Assembly (NCBI GenBank): GCA_030144725.1
Contig: JASKMD010000003.1
Location: forward strand, 7,899,237-7,963,236
Direction of reading: 5' to 3'
DNA: 64,000 bases
From: Haematococcus lacustris
Lineage: Eukaryota; Chlorophyta; Chlorophyceae; Chlamydomonadales; Haematococcaceae
Part shown: positions 11,182 through 23,297 of the stretch, piece by piece
Layout of the letters: the number at the start of each line of letters is the position of its first letter
How positions within the stretch are numbered: position 1 is the stretch's first letter
Notes under the pieces: model-generated
What the model was told of the DNA's origin: nothing
Database searches by the model: none
Seen by the model: only the letters and a program-made list of their open reading frames with translations
Program-made: the position numbers and the translations under genes

Positions 11182-12682
11182 ATGCCACCCGTCCCAAAAC
11201 ACACGAGAGCAAACAGAGCCAATGGGGCAAAGGCCCAGGCTCACCATGAGGCAGCCAAGAGCATGGAGCAGCTCACCGCTGCGCATGCAGCCCTCACCGC
11301 TGCACATGCAGCCGTCACTGCTGACCTTCTCAGCTCCCAGCAGCTGTACAGCCAGCTGAGGGAGCGGCACATCAGCCTGATGGTCTTTGCTGGTCAGCGT
11401 GACCAGCAGTGGGAGTTAGACCTGCTGGGGTATATGCAGCAGGTCACCCAGCTGGAGGAGGCGTTCTTGCAGGAGCTGCAGGGCACACAAGCCCAACTCA
11501 CTGACACAGCGGCTGCCCTGGAGGCCGCCCAGAAAGGCCTGGCCGCAGCCCGCACTGAGCTGGCCCACACCAAGCAGCAGCTGACCACCACCAACAGCAA
11601 GCTGGAGCAGCTGCGGGCACAGGTGGCCGCAGCCAACAAGGGCTTAAGCAAGGACCACAAGGACAAGTGGAATCTCCTAGTGCGCTCCAGGGTGTCACTG
11701 CCCTTCTGGACGCCTCAACGCAAGACGCGGAGGAGCGCTTCCCATACATCTTCAAGCATGCTCAGGGGCTCTTTGTCGCCACAACCCCTTCCAGCCATAC
11801 AGCCGCTGGTTCCCTCCCCACAGCTGCTGCCTCTGCCCCCAACCCCTTGGCCTTGGAAGGCCCCCAACAATGGGCGGCTGCCAAGCCAAAGCTCGTTGTG
11901 CTCATCAACAAGCACATCCAGGCACTGTACGAGTACTTGTACGAACACAGCCAGCTATTCTTCCAGCTCCCTCACCTGCTGGCAGGCTAGAGGGGCTTTG
12001 TACGCACAGAAGGCAGCTGAGCAGGTGCTGAAACAGCGGGACACGAGGCTTTGTACGCACAGAAGACATCCGGGAGCTGGCAGCAGGCCAGCCGTGCAGT
12101 CTAGGCCTACGCACACACCTAGTGGAGTTCTTTGGGGCAGCACCCAGCTCAAACCACGCAGTGGAGTCCAGCCTGCAACACACAAAGCACGGCAACAGTG
12201 CCAAGCAGGGGCTGGATGCCATGATCGGCAGCATCAACAATAAGCTCGACCCGGGGGCACTCGCCAACATCGACTTGGCAGACTTTGAGGCTCGGCTCCT
12301 CACGCTCCGCAAGCAGAAGCGTGACAAGGAGACAACCTCAGCAGACGACAACCGGGAGGCCAAGGCAGCACGCAAGACGGAGGAGTCTGCGTGCATGGTA
12401 GACGGGAACGCCAAGATGGTGTTGAACGTGCCCACCCAGGTCCCCCTGCAGCAGCTGCAGCAGGCATTCCAGCAACACGCACGGGGTGCAGACTACAGCA
12501 ATACCTCAGCCAAGGAGGCAACCCGGTTCACACGCGAGCAGCTCAGGGCCTACCTCCTTTACCACAAGGTGCCGCCCCGGGATCAGCCAGTCGGCAACAC
12601 CTTGGTGGCAGGCTGGCAGAAGGCCGTGCAGAAGCACATTGCTGAGCGTGGCAGCCCCACCGGGCATGGGGTGTTGCCATAG
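11182..12682 (+). pseudogene. Coiled-coil protein gene broken into three frames
   Basis: Three consecutive open stretches look like one protein. The first (11182-11665) is Ala/Gln/Leu-rich with clear heptads from about residue 28 to 155, a long coiled coil. After a one-base frame change, the second (about 11667-11990) reads LQGVTALLDASTQDAEERFP to FFQLPHLLAG. The third frame resumes at about 12047 (FVRTEDIRELAAG) and runs to 12682 through FEARLLTLRKQKRDKE and a SAP-like helix pair (REQLRAYLLYHKVPP). A 50-base tandem duplication of GGCTTTGTACGCACAGAAG at 11994-12064 coincides with the second break. Introns could explain one break but not obviously both. I do not recognise the family. Confidence 0.5.
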
Positions 12683-13540
12683 GGCTCTGCTTTGTTGCCA
12701 TGGGCGTGTAGCTAATGGACAAGAGACCAAGCCTAGCTATGGAGTGTACAGATCTTGCCCTGCCATGGGGTGCTAGTATGGGGCTTTGTTGTGGCCATAA
12801 GGCAAGACTTGCAGTTGCTCGGGAAGGGTGTTCTGCTACCACATCTGCGATGGGTGCTTGCAGTCCTACTAGATGTTTGCCTTTAGATACTTGTTGCTTA
12901 TCTACTGTACCCAGCCAGTGGGGGATGCACGTTGTGGCATGCACCTACGGCATGGATTGATGCTAAAGCAAAAGCTGTTAACAAACTCTAGTGCCAGGGG
13001 CCTTTGCTATGGAGTGTACAGGCCTGCAGGTGCGAGTGGGGCCAGCTGGGAGGACACGAGGTGCGAGGGAGTGCAACAGGTCATGGCACTGTGGACCGAA
13101 GCACATGTCTCGGTGGTAATGTCCCAAAACGATGTAGCGACACAACGAAGGCTTCGCACCTACGCAAATGCTCTTGCTACAACGAACAAAGCACATAACC
13201 GGGGAAACGAGCAGAAAAGGCTCAAGTATGAAGAGTCCCGCGGTCAGTTTGACTATCAGGCCACATAGTCTACTGTAACAAGAAGTGAAGGGTGCACATA
13301 GTGTCTTGATGAACCGCTAGAGCATACAACCACTCCGTCTTACGCGTGACAGCGCGAGCGACACAAATGACGAGTGAAAGCTAATAGATGTTAAGAAGTA
13401 TGCGGCTGGTTTAGACGCAACATCAGCAGTGGTGTGGGTGCGTTAAAGAAGCATTTCAGCTTCTTAGGTTTCAAACTCGCGATACCGGCCATCGCAACAC
13501 AAAGCGCGACTGCACACATACTTGCGTTTGCTTCATCACG
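12683..13540. other. No gene recognised
   Basis: A phrase, GGAGTGTACAG, recurs at about 12741 and 13012, and otherwise this stretch shows no coding or repeat signature that I can support. Confidence 0.4.
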
Positions 13541-13759
13541 GCGTCATTAAGAAGGTCGAGGGTGGAGGAGGCGTGCATGGTGATATCTGCCCACAAAACA
13601 TAGGCCGGGTTCACGCCTAAGCAGTGCATCATATACATAGTCATGGACGCTCAGGACAGCCGTAGCGTGTAGCCAAGCGAGCCCTCTACATACTGATGTG
13701 CTTCGTTCATCAATCCGCAAGTTGTGCGAGAAATAAACCGCGTGAAACGGACACACCCC

Positions 13760-13875
13760 CTTTTCAAGGGGGTTGGGAGGCCCTGACTCCAGGGGGCGCT
13801 GCCTGCTCCCCCCAATGCGCTGAACATTGAGGCACGAGTTGGTGGGTCTGAGCTGGGGGAGGGGGGGGCTTTTCG
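13760..13875 (-). pseudogene. C-terminal fragment of TnpB/Fanzor-like family
   Basis: The minus strand reads PQLRPTNSCLNVQRIGGSRQ, then RPLES. TnpB and Fanzor nucleases have a RuvC-III block of the form D-R-D-x-N-A-A-x-N-x-x-R, and here the LNVQRI core survives while the leading Asp is lost. Nothing nearby supplies the rest of the nuclease. It is a relic. Confidence 0.4.
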
Positions 13876-14230
13876 ATCCCCGACAAGCACATGCGTGTCG
13901 CGCCTCATGACTGCGCTGTGACCTGATGCATATGGCATGACATGCATGCTTGATTGTGACGAACATGGAGTATGTGTGTGTGCAGGCTGGAGAAGAGCTT
14001 GGCTAAACATGATGAAACGTTTCGTGAGGAGGGCGTGCTGCCACTGCTCCTACACCAGGAACATGTGTACCTGCATAGTGTCGTCGTGCCTCTGATGGAC
14101 AAGGACGAGGACGGCTATGTCGTGGGTAGCCTGTTCGCATGATACTGCGCCGGCTTGTCCGTGATGTAGAAGCAGTGTCAGTTTTGTGTCTGTGTTCATC
14201 GTTCGCCAAGTTTGCCAAGTTCCCGACCAT

Positions 14231-14235
14231 TTACA
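14231..14235 (-). terminator. TGTAA polyadenylation signal of PGK
   Basis: TGTAA on the minus strand lies 218 bases after the PGK stop codon, at the expected distance for a green-algal 3' UTR. Confidence 0.5.
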
Positions 14236-14452
14236 GGTCTAGAGCCTACTAAATAGGGGTGGCTGCGTCAAGGGCCCTGCCTGCGCACTGCAACACATGG
14301 CTGCTGCCGCAACATTCACCCAAAGAATCGGAGTCAAGGCATACACATTCAACCAAAGCGTCACTCAACTCATTTGCGGTGGCATGTCATTGTTAGTCGA
14401 TGTATTGGCACAAGCCTGTGGCCCATATGGTGCCTCGTCTTGATCGCAGCAC

Positions 14453-15454
14453 TCATGCGGTCTTCTCGTCCAATGCAGCGACTCCGGGCAGCACCTTGCC
14501 CTCCAGCAGCTCCAGGGAGGCGCCACCTGCATGCCAGCCACACCACGATGAACAAGCCATCTACATCGATGCAAGGAGCAAAAAGGAGGATAAAGGCCCT
14601 TCAGCACAGCATCTGGGCAGATGGGAAACAATAGCCGGACCAGATGGGAAAACATGTTGAGACGTTCCCTAGGCTGCTGCGATGCTGTTAGAACTCACAG
14701 CCTGGGTTGTGTGTACATGACCTGGAACTGCGTGGCTTTGGCATCAGTGCAGGCTGCAGGCTAGGATGATGCTGACTCACCGCCTGTGGAGATGTGTGAG
14801 ATCCTGTCAGCCACGCCAGCCTGTTCAGCAGCAGCCACGGAGTCACCGCCACCAATGATGGTGATGCAGCCCTCCCCTGTGAGCCCAGCCATGGTGTTGG
14901 CAATGGCCACTGTGCCGGCTGCAAACTTGGGCATCTCAAACACGCCCATGGGGCCGTTCCACACCACCTGCACCATGAGGCAGGCAGAAGGCCAGGCAGC
15001 CCATGCAAGTGGAATGGGGCAGTGCATTTGCTGCTCCCTGATGCCACCTGCTGCTGCCTAGTTCTGCACCACTGCTTCGGCTGCCTGTGTCACTCCAATC
15101 CTCATCATTACATGCCGCTTGCCAGTGTTGATGCACTGCTATGACACATCATGTCAAGTATGCTGCTTGCCACTCCTAGATGTGCCCCAGCTGCTCATAC
15201 ATCTGCAGCCTTGTCTAGTTGCTCAGCTCTGGGCTGCCCACTGCCACTGCTGCTGCTCCTGACGCGCCTTCTGCTTGCCCCTGCTGCTTGCCCCTGCTGC
15301 TTGTTTCCCAGCTGCAGCCACATCTCATGCCTCGCATGCCTGCTGCCCTTGCGCATCTGTGAGTGGTGCCGCTGCTACTGCTGGTGCCACCACCCCTTCT
15401 AAGCCCACCGTCTTAGCGCCTGCCAGGGCGTCCTGGAACAGCTTGACAGAGTCA

Positions 15455-15486
<32 letters not shown>

Positions 15487-18286
15487 GATGGCGTCAATGC
15501 TCACCGTCTGCAGCCAGGCAAGCAAGGAAGGGACGCGCTGTGTAAGGGTGCCTTGTGCTGGCAACACAGGAGATATGCGACCAGAGAGAGGAGCCACCCG
15601 GAACACGAGCCCTTGTTTCTGGGGTATGCACGCGCAGGTATGCAGCGCGTAGGTAGCATTTTTATTTTGCGCTATACTCAGCGTTCGCTATGACACCAGA
15701 GCCCAGAGAGGAGTCACCCACAACACTAGCCCTTGTGCAGCAGGCTGGGATGTTGCCCACTTGTTGCCTGATCTAAGGCTGAGAACTGTCAGGCCCGGCT
15801 CAGCACATTCTTCAGGTGAACAGAAGGGGGCAGCCTGGCAGCAGCATCTTCTGACAATGGCGAGGAGGAGCTCCCAACCAACAGCACCTGACCGTGCACA
15901 GCCTGGAACCCTGCTCTGCCGTCTGTTCAGTCAAGCTGGTCTTCTGAAATCATGTCAGGTTTCAGTGCAGTCTCTTAGCTCTCATCAGTGCAGAAGGCAA
16001 AAGGGGCAGCCGCGGCACACAGCAGAGTGTGAGGAGCAGAGATGGGCCAGGCGCCTCCTGGCTTGCACCCTGCTGCCCTGTGCTGCCTTGCTGGCTGGTC
16101 ACGGTAGACCAGTCAGGAGCTACGCGATCGCTTGTGGTGGCAACGGTGGTAGCAAACATTGTGGTGACGGCGATGCCGATGGTGGTGATGCTGCTGCTGG
16201 TGATGGAGGCTGCTGCCAGGAACTGATGCTGAGCCTGGTGGTCAGCATGCAAAGGTACCACTGGCTAGGCCCACCTGGGTGTTTGCGTTGGCATCAAACT
16301 TGTCGGCCACCACCACGTCGGTGGGCAGCAGCAGCTCGCAGCCCTTGGCCTTGGCCATAGCCTCCAGCTTCTTAGCCAGCTCCATCTTGTCGTCCTCAAC
16401 CAGACTGCTGCCAACCTGGGCAGCAGTGACAGCATGAGGAGAAGCCCAACTTCAAACCCTCGCCACAGAACCATGCAAGCCACCTGTTGCCACCACCATG
16501 CGACAGCTGGCAGCAACGACATGCTCCACACCAGCACAGCACACACGCCTTGCAGCAGTGCAACGAGAGGTGTCTTTTCGCTGTATTGGCAGCACTTGGT
16601 GCGATCAGCCTTGACTCTCTTCTCATTGCATTGCCACTGACCTTGAGGCCCCTGGCCTTGTAAAAGGTGAAGATCATGCCGCCACCGATGATGACCTTGT
16701 CTGCAGCCTCCATCAGGCTCTCCACCACAGTGATCTTGGTGGACACCTGAGACCAGGCAGCCAGGCAGCCAGGCAGCCAGGGTCGGGGCTGAGGCGGGCA
16801 GGCGGGCAGGCAGGCAGGGTTGGGAGTGAGGCGGGCGGGCGGGTGGGCAGGCAGGCAGGATTGGGGCTGAGCCAGAGCAGGGGCAGGGTTGAACCAGGCA
16901 ACCAGGCAATCAGGAAAGTGGCAAGGTTAGTCAGCACATATAGAGTAAGCCAGGCAGGCAGGGCGAGGTCAGGGCGAGGAGGGCGAAGATGCAAGAGTGG
17001 CAGCTGCTATTGGCAAGCAAAGGACAGCGGCAGGGGGAAGCAGCAAGAGCGGCAGGAGCAGCAGGAGAAGCAGCCTCAGCTCTAACCCAGTGACCCCCCT
17101 CATGCCCCCAACATGGGATCCAGGCGCAACAGGATGACTAGCACCTAGCTACTCAACGGGCTGGGTGACAGGCGAGAGTGGTCACACCTGTGGCAAGGAC
17201 CCCGGCTACCGCCCTCACCTTAGACCCACCCACGATGGCCACGAATGGCTTCTTGGGCGCCTTGATGGCCCCGTCCAAATAGTCCAGCTCCTTCTGCGGG
17301 GGCAAGCAGCAGGCAGGCAGGAGGTAGCAATGTGAGGCAGCTACTGCGAGGCCACCAGCAGCAGATGCTGAGGGCTAGGTAACTGTGTGGCAGCACTGGC
17401 AGAAGGCACCATGAAGCAGTCAGGTCTGGGTGGTAGCAGGTCGCAGGCAAGCATGGTTCCAGGGTACCTGGTGTCAGCAACAAGGACAGTCATGACAGCC
17501 TCACATTGCGAGGCCACCAGGGAGTGGATGCTGGGGGCAATGGCATTGTGTGGCAGAAGCAGCAGCGTCATGAAGCAGTCAGGTCTGGGTGCAAGCAAGT
17601 TGGAGGCAAGCTGATCTTGAGGGCAGGCGGTGTCAACACGACAGCCTCATGCCCTGCAGCCCCCAGGCCTGAATTGTGCCTGAGCTGGCAGCGAGGGGTC
17701 CAGCAAGGGGGCCGGGGCCTCTGCAGCCTAGGCTGCGTCTACCCTCCGTTGCTGCCCCTGCCGCGACTGCTGGCTTTGTCGTCTTCTCTGGTGGCGCAGG
17801 AGGGGCTGGCTACACTCCCAACGTCCCTACCCTGATGCAAATGAGCACTGACCCCCTAGAGCCTGCAGCCCTGATCTCAGCCTCATGCATTGCTGCCCCT
17901 GGCAAGGGGTGGCGGCTGCCGATTGCTTGCCCTGCATGATGGGCTACACCGCGGCTGAGCCTGAAGACTGGCCCTGGCTGAGCTGGCCAGATGCCACCCC
18001 TTCTTGGTGCTTGGTCAACGACCCAGGCTGCAGCAGCCAGAGCCAGTGCCTGGCCCTGCCTGGCCCAGGGCCTGCCAACCACTGCTGCTGCAGCCTGCTG
18101 CCATTGCCAATCTGCCAATCTGAAACGCTGACAGGAGCTCAGCCAGTCTACCCACCTGCAGGAGGAAGCCTGCCACTGAGGGGTGCAGGAACTTGGTGAC
18201 ACCCTCGGTAGAGGCGTGAGCGCGGTGGGCGGTGCCGAAGGCATCGTTCACGTACAGGTCCGCGTTGGCAGCAAGCTGCGAGGCCC

Positions 18287-18321
<35 letters not shown>

Positions 18322-20738
18322 GGGAGGTTACCCACAAGCAACACCCTGTTTACGTTTACCCTGTTTGATTGCCCACAAGCAACACCTTGTTTCTGCCCAC
18401 AGAGACTAAGGCAGCTGTGGCATTCATCCTGTCAAAATGAAGGGCGGGCAGGCAGGCAAGCACTCATGAGCACAGTCATGCAAACACATGCGTTGGTTCA
18501 GCGCTGCAATGCAAGCTGCGAGCCAGGCAGCAGTGAAGGTGCCGGGCCCAGTGGTGTGATATCTAGTCGGTGCAGGGCAGCTGTGGGTCATTAGTAGCTG
18601 GTGATGAGCTGGTGTTGGCATCTGGTGCCACATCGCCACCCGGTAAAGAGGGTAAACTGCTGCAGGCCTGCCAGCACGGCCTTGCACAATAGCTGCCTTC
18701 AGGTCACCAGGCGCACACACACACAGGCGCATTACCACTGCAATGGAGCTGCCATCAGCATGCCTGCCCAGCGGCCATAACTTCTCCAGCCTGACCCAGC
18801 CTCCCCACCCCAGCCGGGCATCCACACCACTCACAGCCTTGGCAAAGTCTGCGTCGTTCTTCTCCTCCTGCTTGTAGAAGCGCACATTCTCCAGCAGAGC
18901 CACCTGAATCACACAGGTCACACCCCCAGGTCACACCCCCCGGGGCCACGACAGGTTCACCAAGGTGGTTCGCCTTGCATGGGTGGAGGGGCTCCATGGT
19001 GGCTGGGGCGGTTGGGGCAGCGAGGTGGTGCATGCATGGGTCTGTGATGGCCTGGCCCTGGAGATCGGTTCAGGGTGATGGTGCAGGCTGCCTGGCTGCC
19101 ACTGCTTGCCCACTGCAACAGCAGGGCCCCTGACCCTAAGTGGCTTAGTGGCACAAGTAGGGGCCCTGACCCTGAGCGCCCAGGAGTGGGCCTAGCAGCC
19201 TAATGGCTCATGGCTTGAGCACTGTAAGCCAATCAACACATCAGTGGGACTGCACCAAAGCGGTTGTAGAGACTCACGAGCGCATGGCCATGCCCTGTAG
19301 CTGTTCTATCACTGCATCTGTGACTGCTAGTGCAGCACACCTGGGGTCCAGGGCACATCATCCTCATTCAGTGTGCAGCTCTACACCATCCTCACTGTAT
19401 CCAGCCAGCCATGGAGCGAGTCCAAACCTAGGCCTGCCCACCGCATCCCACCCAGCTCATTTGCAGTTGCAGCTGAGGTGGCTGAATACCTAGCCGTGCT
19501 GGTGTGCCTGGTATCGTGGGGGGCAGTGCTGTGTGGTGCCACTCACGCCACCGTTGTGCAGGGCGGCCACAGCTGACTCCACCTGGGGCCCAATGCAGTC
19601 GTCAACTAGGGTGACCTGCAGCTCACACAACAGGGCCTGTGGGTCACACATCAGGGGCTACATGGACAGTTCGAGGCTGGTCTGCACCTTTCCTAGGGAG
19701 TGAGCCATGCCATCACCATGCACCCAGCCAGGTTCAGCACTCCCACCGTCCCTGTCCCTGCCTTTGCCTCTGCTCCTTAACCCTCCTGCTCGCCCATGAA
19801 CCTGCTGCACCTTTCCTAGCCCTCGTTATGCACTCCGTGTGCCATCATGCATGGGTATGATTGACTATTTGCAGTCAGAGCAGGGAGAGCAGGGTGCTCC
19901 GGGGCCAGGTAGCCAAGGTTTCCTGGCCTGCGAAAGCACTCAGCTCCCGCAAGTGCGCGGTCGGCGTCGCAACCCGGGGTAAGCTTACCGGCTTGCCGAG
20001 TAGTTCTGACAGGCGCGCCACCACGGGCTTCAGGGAGTACTTCTTCTTGTCCTCCTCCTTGTTCTCGCCCTTTGGACGGCCCTGCGCGCGGCCCAAGGGC
20101 GCGGTTCAGCATTACATACGGGCTGCCCCTGTTTCGCGCCATTGCAGCTGACCCACCAAGTGGCTGGTGAGCAGGACCTTCGCTCCGTTGTCCAGCAGGT
20201 ACTTGAGGGTGGGGATGGCCGCACGGATGCGGGTGTCATCAGTCACATTGCCGGCCTTGTCCATCGGCACATTCAGGTCTGTTACGAGGCAGGCAGGTGA
20301 ACAACGCAAATAGCATATCTGATCCTGAGACAAGGTCAGAATCTGATGCCAGGTCTGCGGCTCGAAGTCCAAGATAACTCCAGGGGCTTGCAGACATGTC
20401 GAACTCATTGCTCTGTACTGTGTCGCAACAGCAGCTCAGGGCGATGTCATCTAAATCAATGGCAGGTTTATCTTCTAGATTTCAATGCACCCACCAGCGC
20501 GTACGAACACACGCTTGCCCTCCAGATCTGCCTTCTTCAGATCGCCCACTGACACCTTCACTGCGCGCACCGTCACGGCGCTGGCGCGCTGCACCCGAGA
20601 TGCAAGAGGTTGGCGTACCGACACTGGCGCAGTCTGAGCCACGCGGGCGATGCGGGGACCGGAGAAGGCAGCCCTGTGGTTGGCCACGCGGGCACCACCC
20701 ACTCGGGAGGCCATGCTGCACTTCATAGACAAGGCCAT
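14453..20738 (-). CDS. PGK: Phosphoglycerate kinase, chloroplast-targeted (12 exons)
   Basis: The enzyme interconverts 1,3-bisphosphoglycerate + ADP and 3-phosphoglycerate + ATP in the Calvin cycle and plastid glycolysis. Exons on the minus strand: 20738-20495, 20278-20157, 20081-19989, 19615-19547, 18903-18835, 18275-18156, 17293-17219, 16746-16642, 16415-16275, 15507-15409, 14967-14781 and 14526-14453 (stop TGA). All introns are GT-AG, and the lengths sum to 1398 nt, or 465 codons, close to the known algal enzyme. Residues 1 to about 58 are Ala/Arg/Ser-rich without acidic residues, a chloroplast transit peptide. The family signature VFVRADLNVP spans intron 1. [29 protein letters not shown] and GGGDSVAA (nucleotide loop) follow in order. 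The C-terminus [14 protein letters not shown] is split by intron 11. No damage was seen. Introns 6-8 hold GGCAG-type tandem repeats. Partial copies lie at 59.2-60.7 kb. Confidence 0.97.
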
Positions 20739-20746
20739 TTGCTGCT

Positions 20747-20973
20747 GCTATGTGACTGCTGCTGACAATGCGCTTGATTGCGGTATGCGTGTCCCGAGTA
20801 ACGGTTGGGGCAACGATTTTCTGGAGTGACGTTTGCCGTGGGGTCCGAACGAGATTTTGAACTCAGATCCGTTTGTGAGGCTGAATGCACTCAGACCTCA
20901 CATCACCCCCACATCTCTTACAGTATCTGCGCTTGTCGCAGCCGTCCAGGCGTAATGTGTAGGGCATGCAAGG
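20747..20973. repeat. PGK upstream segment shared with the 57 kb and 63 kb repeats
   Basis: Blocks such as CCGAGTAACGGTTGGGGCAA and GTCCAGGCGTAATGTGTAGG recur at about 57160-57363, and the first half recurs at 63294-63357. The PGK promoter therefore lies in, or right beside, sequence belonging to a dispersed repeat. Homology with the 57 kb copy ends exactly where the LTR of element A begins. Confidence 0.8.
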
Positions 20974-21273
20974 TGTAAAGTGCGCACCTCTGGAAGAGAT
21001 TGCCGCTTCGCGTCGTCTGGGCTGTCTCGTGAATGCGAGCCGTCGCGGGACGCGGGTTACACGTGTAGTGTGAGATTTGGCAGGTTAAAGACTAGCGACA
21101 TTGCGTTCGCAAGTACAACTGGTTCGATCCCAGGGAGCCCCGTTCTAAGCTCTAGCCATTCTCGCAACACACCGCTGTAACCCAACACCCTAGTCGGAAG
21201 TCACCGCCTCGACTGGACCGGCCTTCGAGCTTGTGTCAAAAGGTCATCTGACGTTGCGTCCCCGCACGTTACA
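20974..21273 (+). repeat. 5' LTR of element A
   Basis: It starts TGTAAAG and ends CGTTACA, with TG...CA termini. The left edge is fixed by comparison with the uninterrupted copy at 57363, and the right edge by the PBS that follows. It contains a hairpin CTGG-TTCGATC-CCAG that looks like a tRNA T arm. No partner LTR was found, so the length of 300 bp is inferred. Confidence 0.7.
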
Positions 21274-21275
21274 GC

Positions 21276-21287
21276 TGGTTTCCGACC
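21276..21287 (+). other. Primer binding site of element A
   Basis: TGGTTTCCGACC follows the LTR after two bases and is identical to the sequence after the 5' LTR of element B. The TGG start fits the CCA end of a priming tRNA; the tRNA was not identified. Confidence 0.6.
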
Positions 21288-21317
21288 CCGAGCATTTGAG
21301 CTCGCGGTCCAGTCAAC

Positions 21318-22943
21318 ATGACTTCAACTACCCAAAATGTCGCTTCGGCGAATAAGACCAATGGCGCCTCTGGCGTCCTTCCTCCAGCTTCAGCTGTTAC
21401 AGCTACAGCGGAGACGGGTCCTGCACTCGGTGCAGCACCGGAGCCGGGCGAGTTGCCCGCTTCACTTCCCGCAGGAGGCCAACAGTTGGCTGAAGAAGAG
21501 GAGCTTCTGGACGAGTTTGGCCTGGACCAATTCGACAGCACTGCGACTCCAGTCGACGAGCTCAACGCGCAAATTGCCACCCTCCAGGCGCAACTGGTCG
21601 CAGCGCAGGCCAACAATCAGCAAGCTGGTTCGCTGGTGAGTCCTCTTGCTGCTAAGCGTGCTGCTAATGCGGCTTTGCTGTCAGCTAGCCCTAGTCCAGC
21701 TAAGAGGCCAGTCGAAGTAGCGTCGCAGCTAGTCAGGCCTTTGGCTGCTGCTCTGCGCGCACTCCAACACTTGACTGCTGCAATGCACCAGCCTGTTGCG
21801 CAGAAAGATGTTGCCTCGGGTTCACCCGGCACTTCGAACCCTCGCACACTTGCTGCTGTGCGGGACAAGTATGCTGGGGTTCGCCCCACTGCTGCGCCAT
21901 TGCCTGCCAATGCCACTGCTGTTGCTGGTCCTGATTCCAACTCACGTCGCGGGTTGCCCGTGACTGAGCGGTGGACTGATGCCAGTTCGACCTCCGGTCG
22001 CCGTGCTCTGTCATTCCTGGAAGACCTTGAAGCACACTGTGTTGCACATGGCCTGGACCCTGCTCTTGCTCTGCCCTCTTTCCTGTCAGGAAAGGCTAGG
22101 GATGTGTGGTTCCAGTCTGTTAGGGACTCATATGCCCTGACCCACTCTGGCTACCCCACATGGCCCTACCTGTCACAGCAGTTCCTTGAGTTTGTAGGAG
22201 AGGACCTGACCACTGATGCTGATGCAGCACGTGCTAAGCTCCTTGACTCAACTCACCTGCGTATGACTAATGGTGTTGCCCTGTCAGCATACATTACTGA
22301 CTTCAGGAACACCCTCACCTTGGCTGGCAAGGACTGCATGACAGATTCCATGCTTGTGAATGTCTTCCAGCGTGGCCTGTCAGCAGATCTGCGTGGTCCT
22401 GTTGCCAAGGATCTGCGTGCCCTTGTGGCCCCCACTTTGGATGAAGCCATTAAGGCTGCCATCACCAACCACAAGGCCCTTGTGGCTGCTGCTGGCTCTG
22501 GTGTGCATCCTGCCTCAAGGCGCCCGGTTGCTGCTGTGCACCAGGTGGCCCAAGTGCAACGTGGGCTGCAGAACCTGGCCAGGTTCCCTGGTCCACCTCC
22601 TGGGCGTCCTGCTGCTCCCTCAGCTGACAGTGAGGGTCCCCCTCCTGCCAGTGGCTATTGCTACCACTGTGGACTGTCGTCCCACTGGACCAAGCATTGC
22701 AAGAGGAAAGCCTCTGGCATGAGCAAGGAAGAGGCCATGAAGGATGCTGGTACCTGGGAGCTGATGCAAGACCTGAAGAAGGGTGGCTCTGCCCCCTACA
22801 AGGCTGCAAAGCGTGACCGCAGCCCTGACCGTGGTGGTGACCATGCTGGTCCCTCCAGGCAGTACCAGGGTAGACGCCCTCAGACTGCCAGGATGGAGGC
22901 CAATGGCATGGTGAAGCACTTTCAGAAGTATCAGCGCAAATAG
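21318..22943 (+). CDS. gag: Gag polyprotein of element A
   Basis: This is an intact frame of 541 residues. The first ~130 residues are Ala/Glu-rich with a short heptad region (LNAQIATLQAQLVAAQ). Residues ~220-390 form a retrotransposon Gag capsid-like domain (FLSGKARDVWF, then YITDFRNTLTLAGK). A zinc knuckle of the form C-x2-C-x4-H-x4-C (YCYHCGLSSHWTKHC) sits at about residue 446, and a basic tail follows. It would form the particle and bind the RNA. It ends in TAG, and the next frame continues in phase, so Gag-Pol may be made by readthrough. Confidence 0.93.
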   Translation: MTSTTQNVASANKTNGASGVLPPASAVTATAETGPALGAAPEPGELPASLPAGGQQLAEEEELLDEFGLDQFDSTATPVDELNAQIATLQAQLVAAQANNQQAGSLVSPLAAKRAANAALLSASPSPAKRPVEVASQLVRPLAAALRALQHLTAAMHQPVAQKDVASGSPGTSNPRTLAAVRDKYAGVRPTAAPLPANATAVAGPDSNSRRGLPVTERWTDASSTSGRRALSFLEDLEAHCVAHGLDPALALPSFLSGKARDVWFQSVRDSYALTHSGYPTWPYLSQQFLEFVGEDLTTDADAARAKLLDSTHLRMTNGVALSAYITDFRNTLTLAGKDCMTDSMLVNVFQRGLSADLRGPVAKDLRALVAPTLDEAIKAAITNHKALVAAAGSGVHPASRRPVAAVHQVAQVQRGLQNLARFPGPPPGRPAAPSADSEGPPPASGYCYHCGLSSHWTKHCKRKASGMSKEEAMKDAGTWELMQDLKKGGSAPYKAAKRDRSPDRGGDHAGPSRQYQGRRPQTARMEANGMVKHFQKYQRK

Positions 22944-23294
22944 GAGTTTGCTCAGCCAGTAAACCAAAACTGTGCTGAGTACTCTGAGGCATGCCTTGTG
23001 TGTGAACCTGCTCATGTGCTGACTGCTGCACATGCTGATGGGGAATCCCTGCACTTTGCCTTTGCTGGTCACCTGAATGAGCATCCTGCACGTGTCCTGT
23101 GTGACACTGGTGCTACCCACAGCTTTGTCAGTGCATCATTTGTTGCTGCACATGCTGTACCTGTCCACATGTTGAAGCACATGCAAGAGTGGCATGCTGC
23201 TAACAACACTGTGTTGAGCTGTTCCCAGTTTGTCAAGGCTGAGCTGAGATTGCCAGGTGTTACTGTACCCTGCCAACTCAATGTCATGCCTTAA
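22944..23294 (+). pseudogene. Aspartic protease of element A, with nonsense codon
   Basis: In the same frame as gag, after TAG, the sequence reaches LCDTGATHSFVSASF, the D-T/S-G-A active site of retropepsins. A TAA at 23292-23294 then interrupts it directly before LPDFDVLLGNDWL, which is the normal C-terminal protease strand and is found in the following frame. Both halves are in the same phase, so this is a single point nonsense mutation or a second recoding stop. Confidence 0.85.
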
Positions 23295-23297
23295 CTC

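Noticed and set aside
15275..15652. Plus-strand frames inside the PGK locus
   Set aside because: They overlap PGK exon 10 and introns in the opposite strand and have no independent support.
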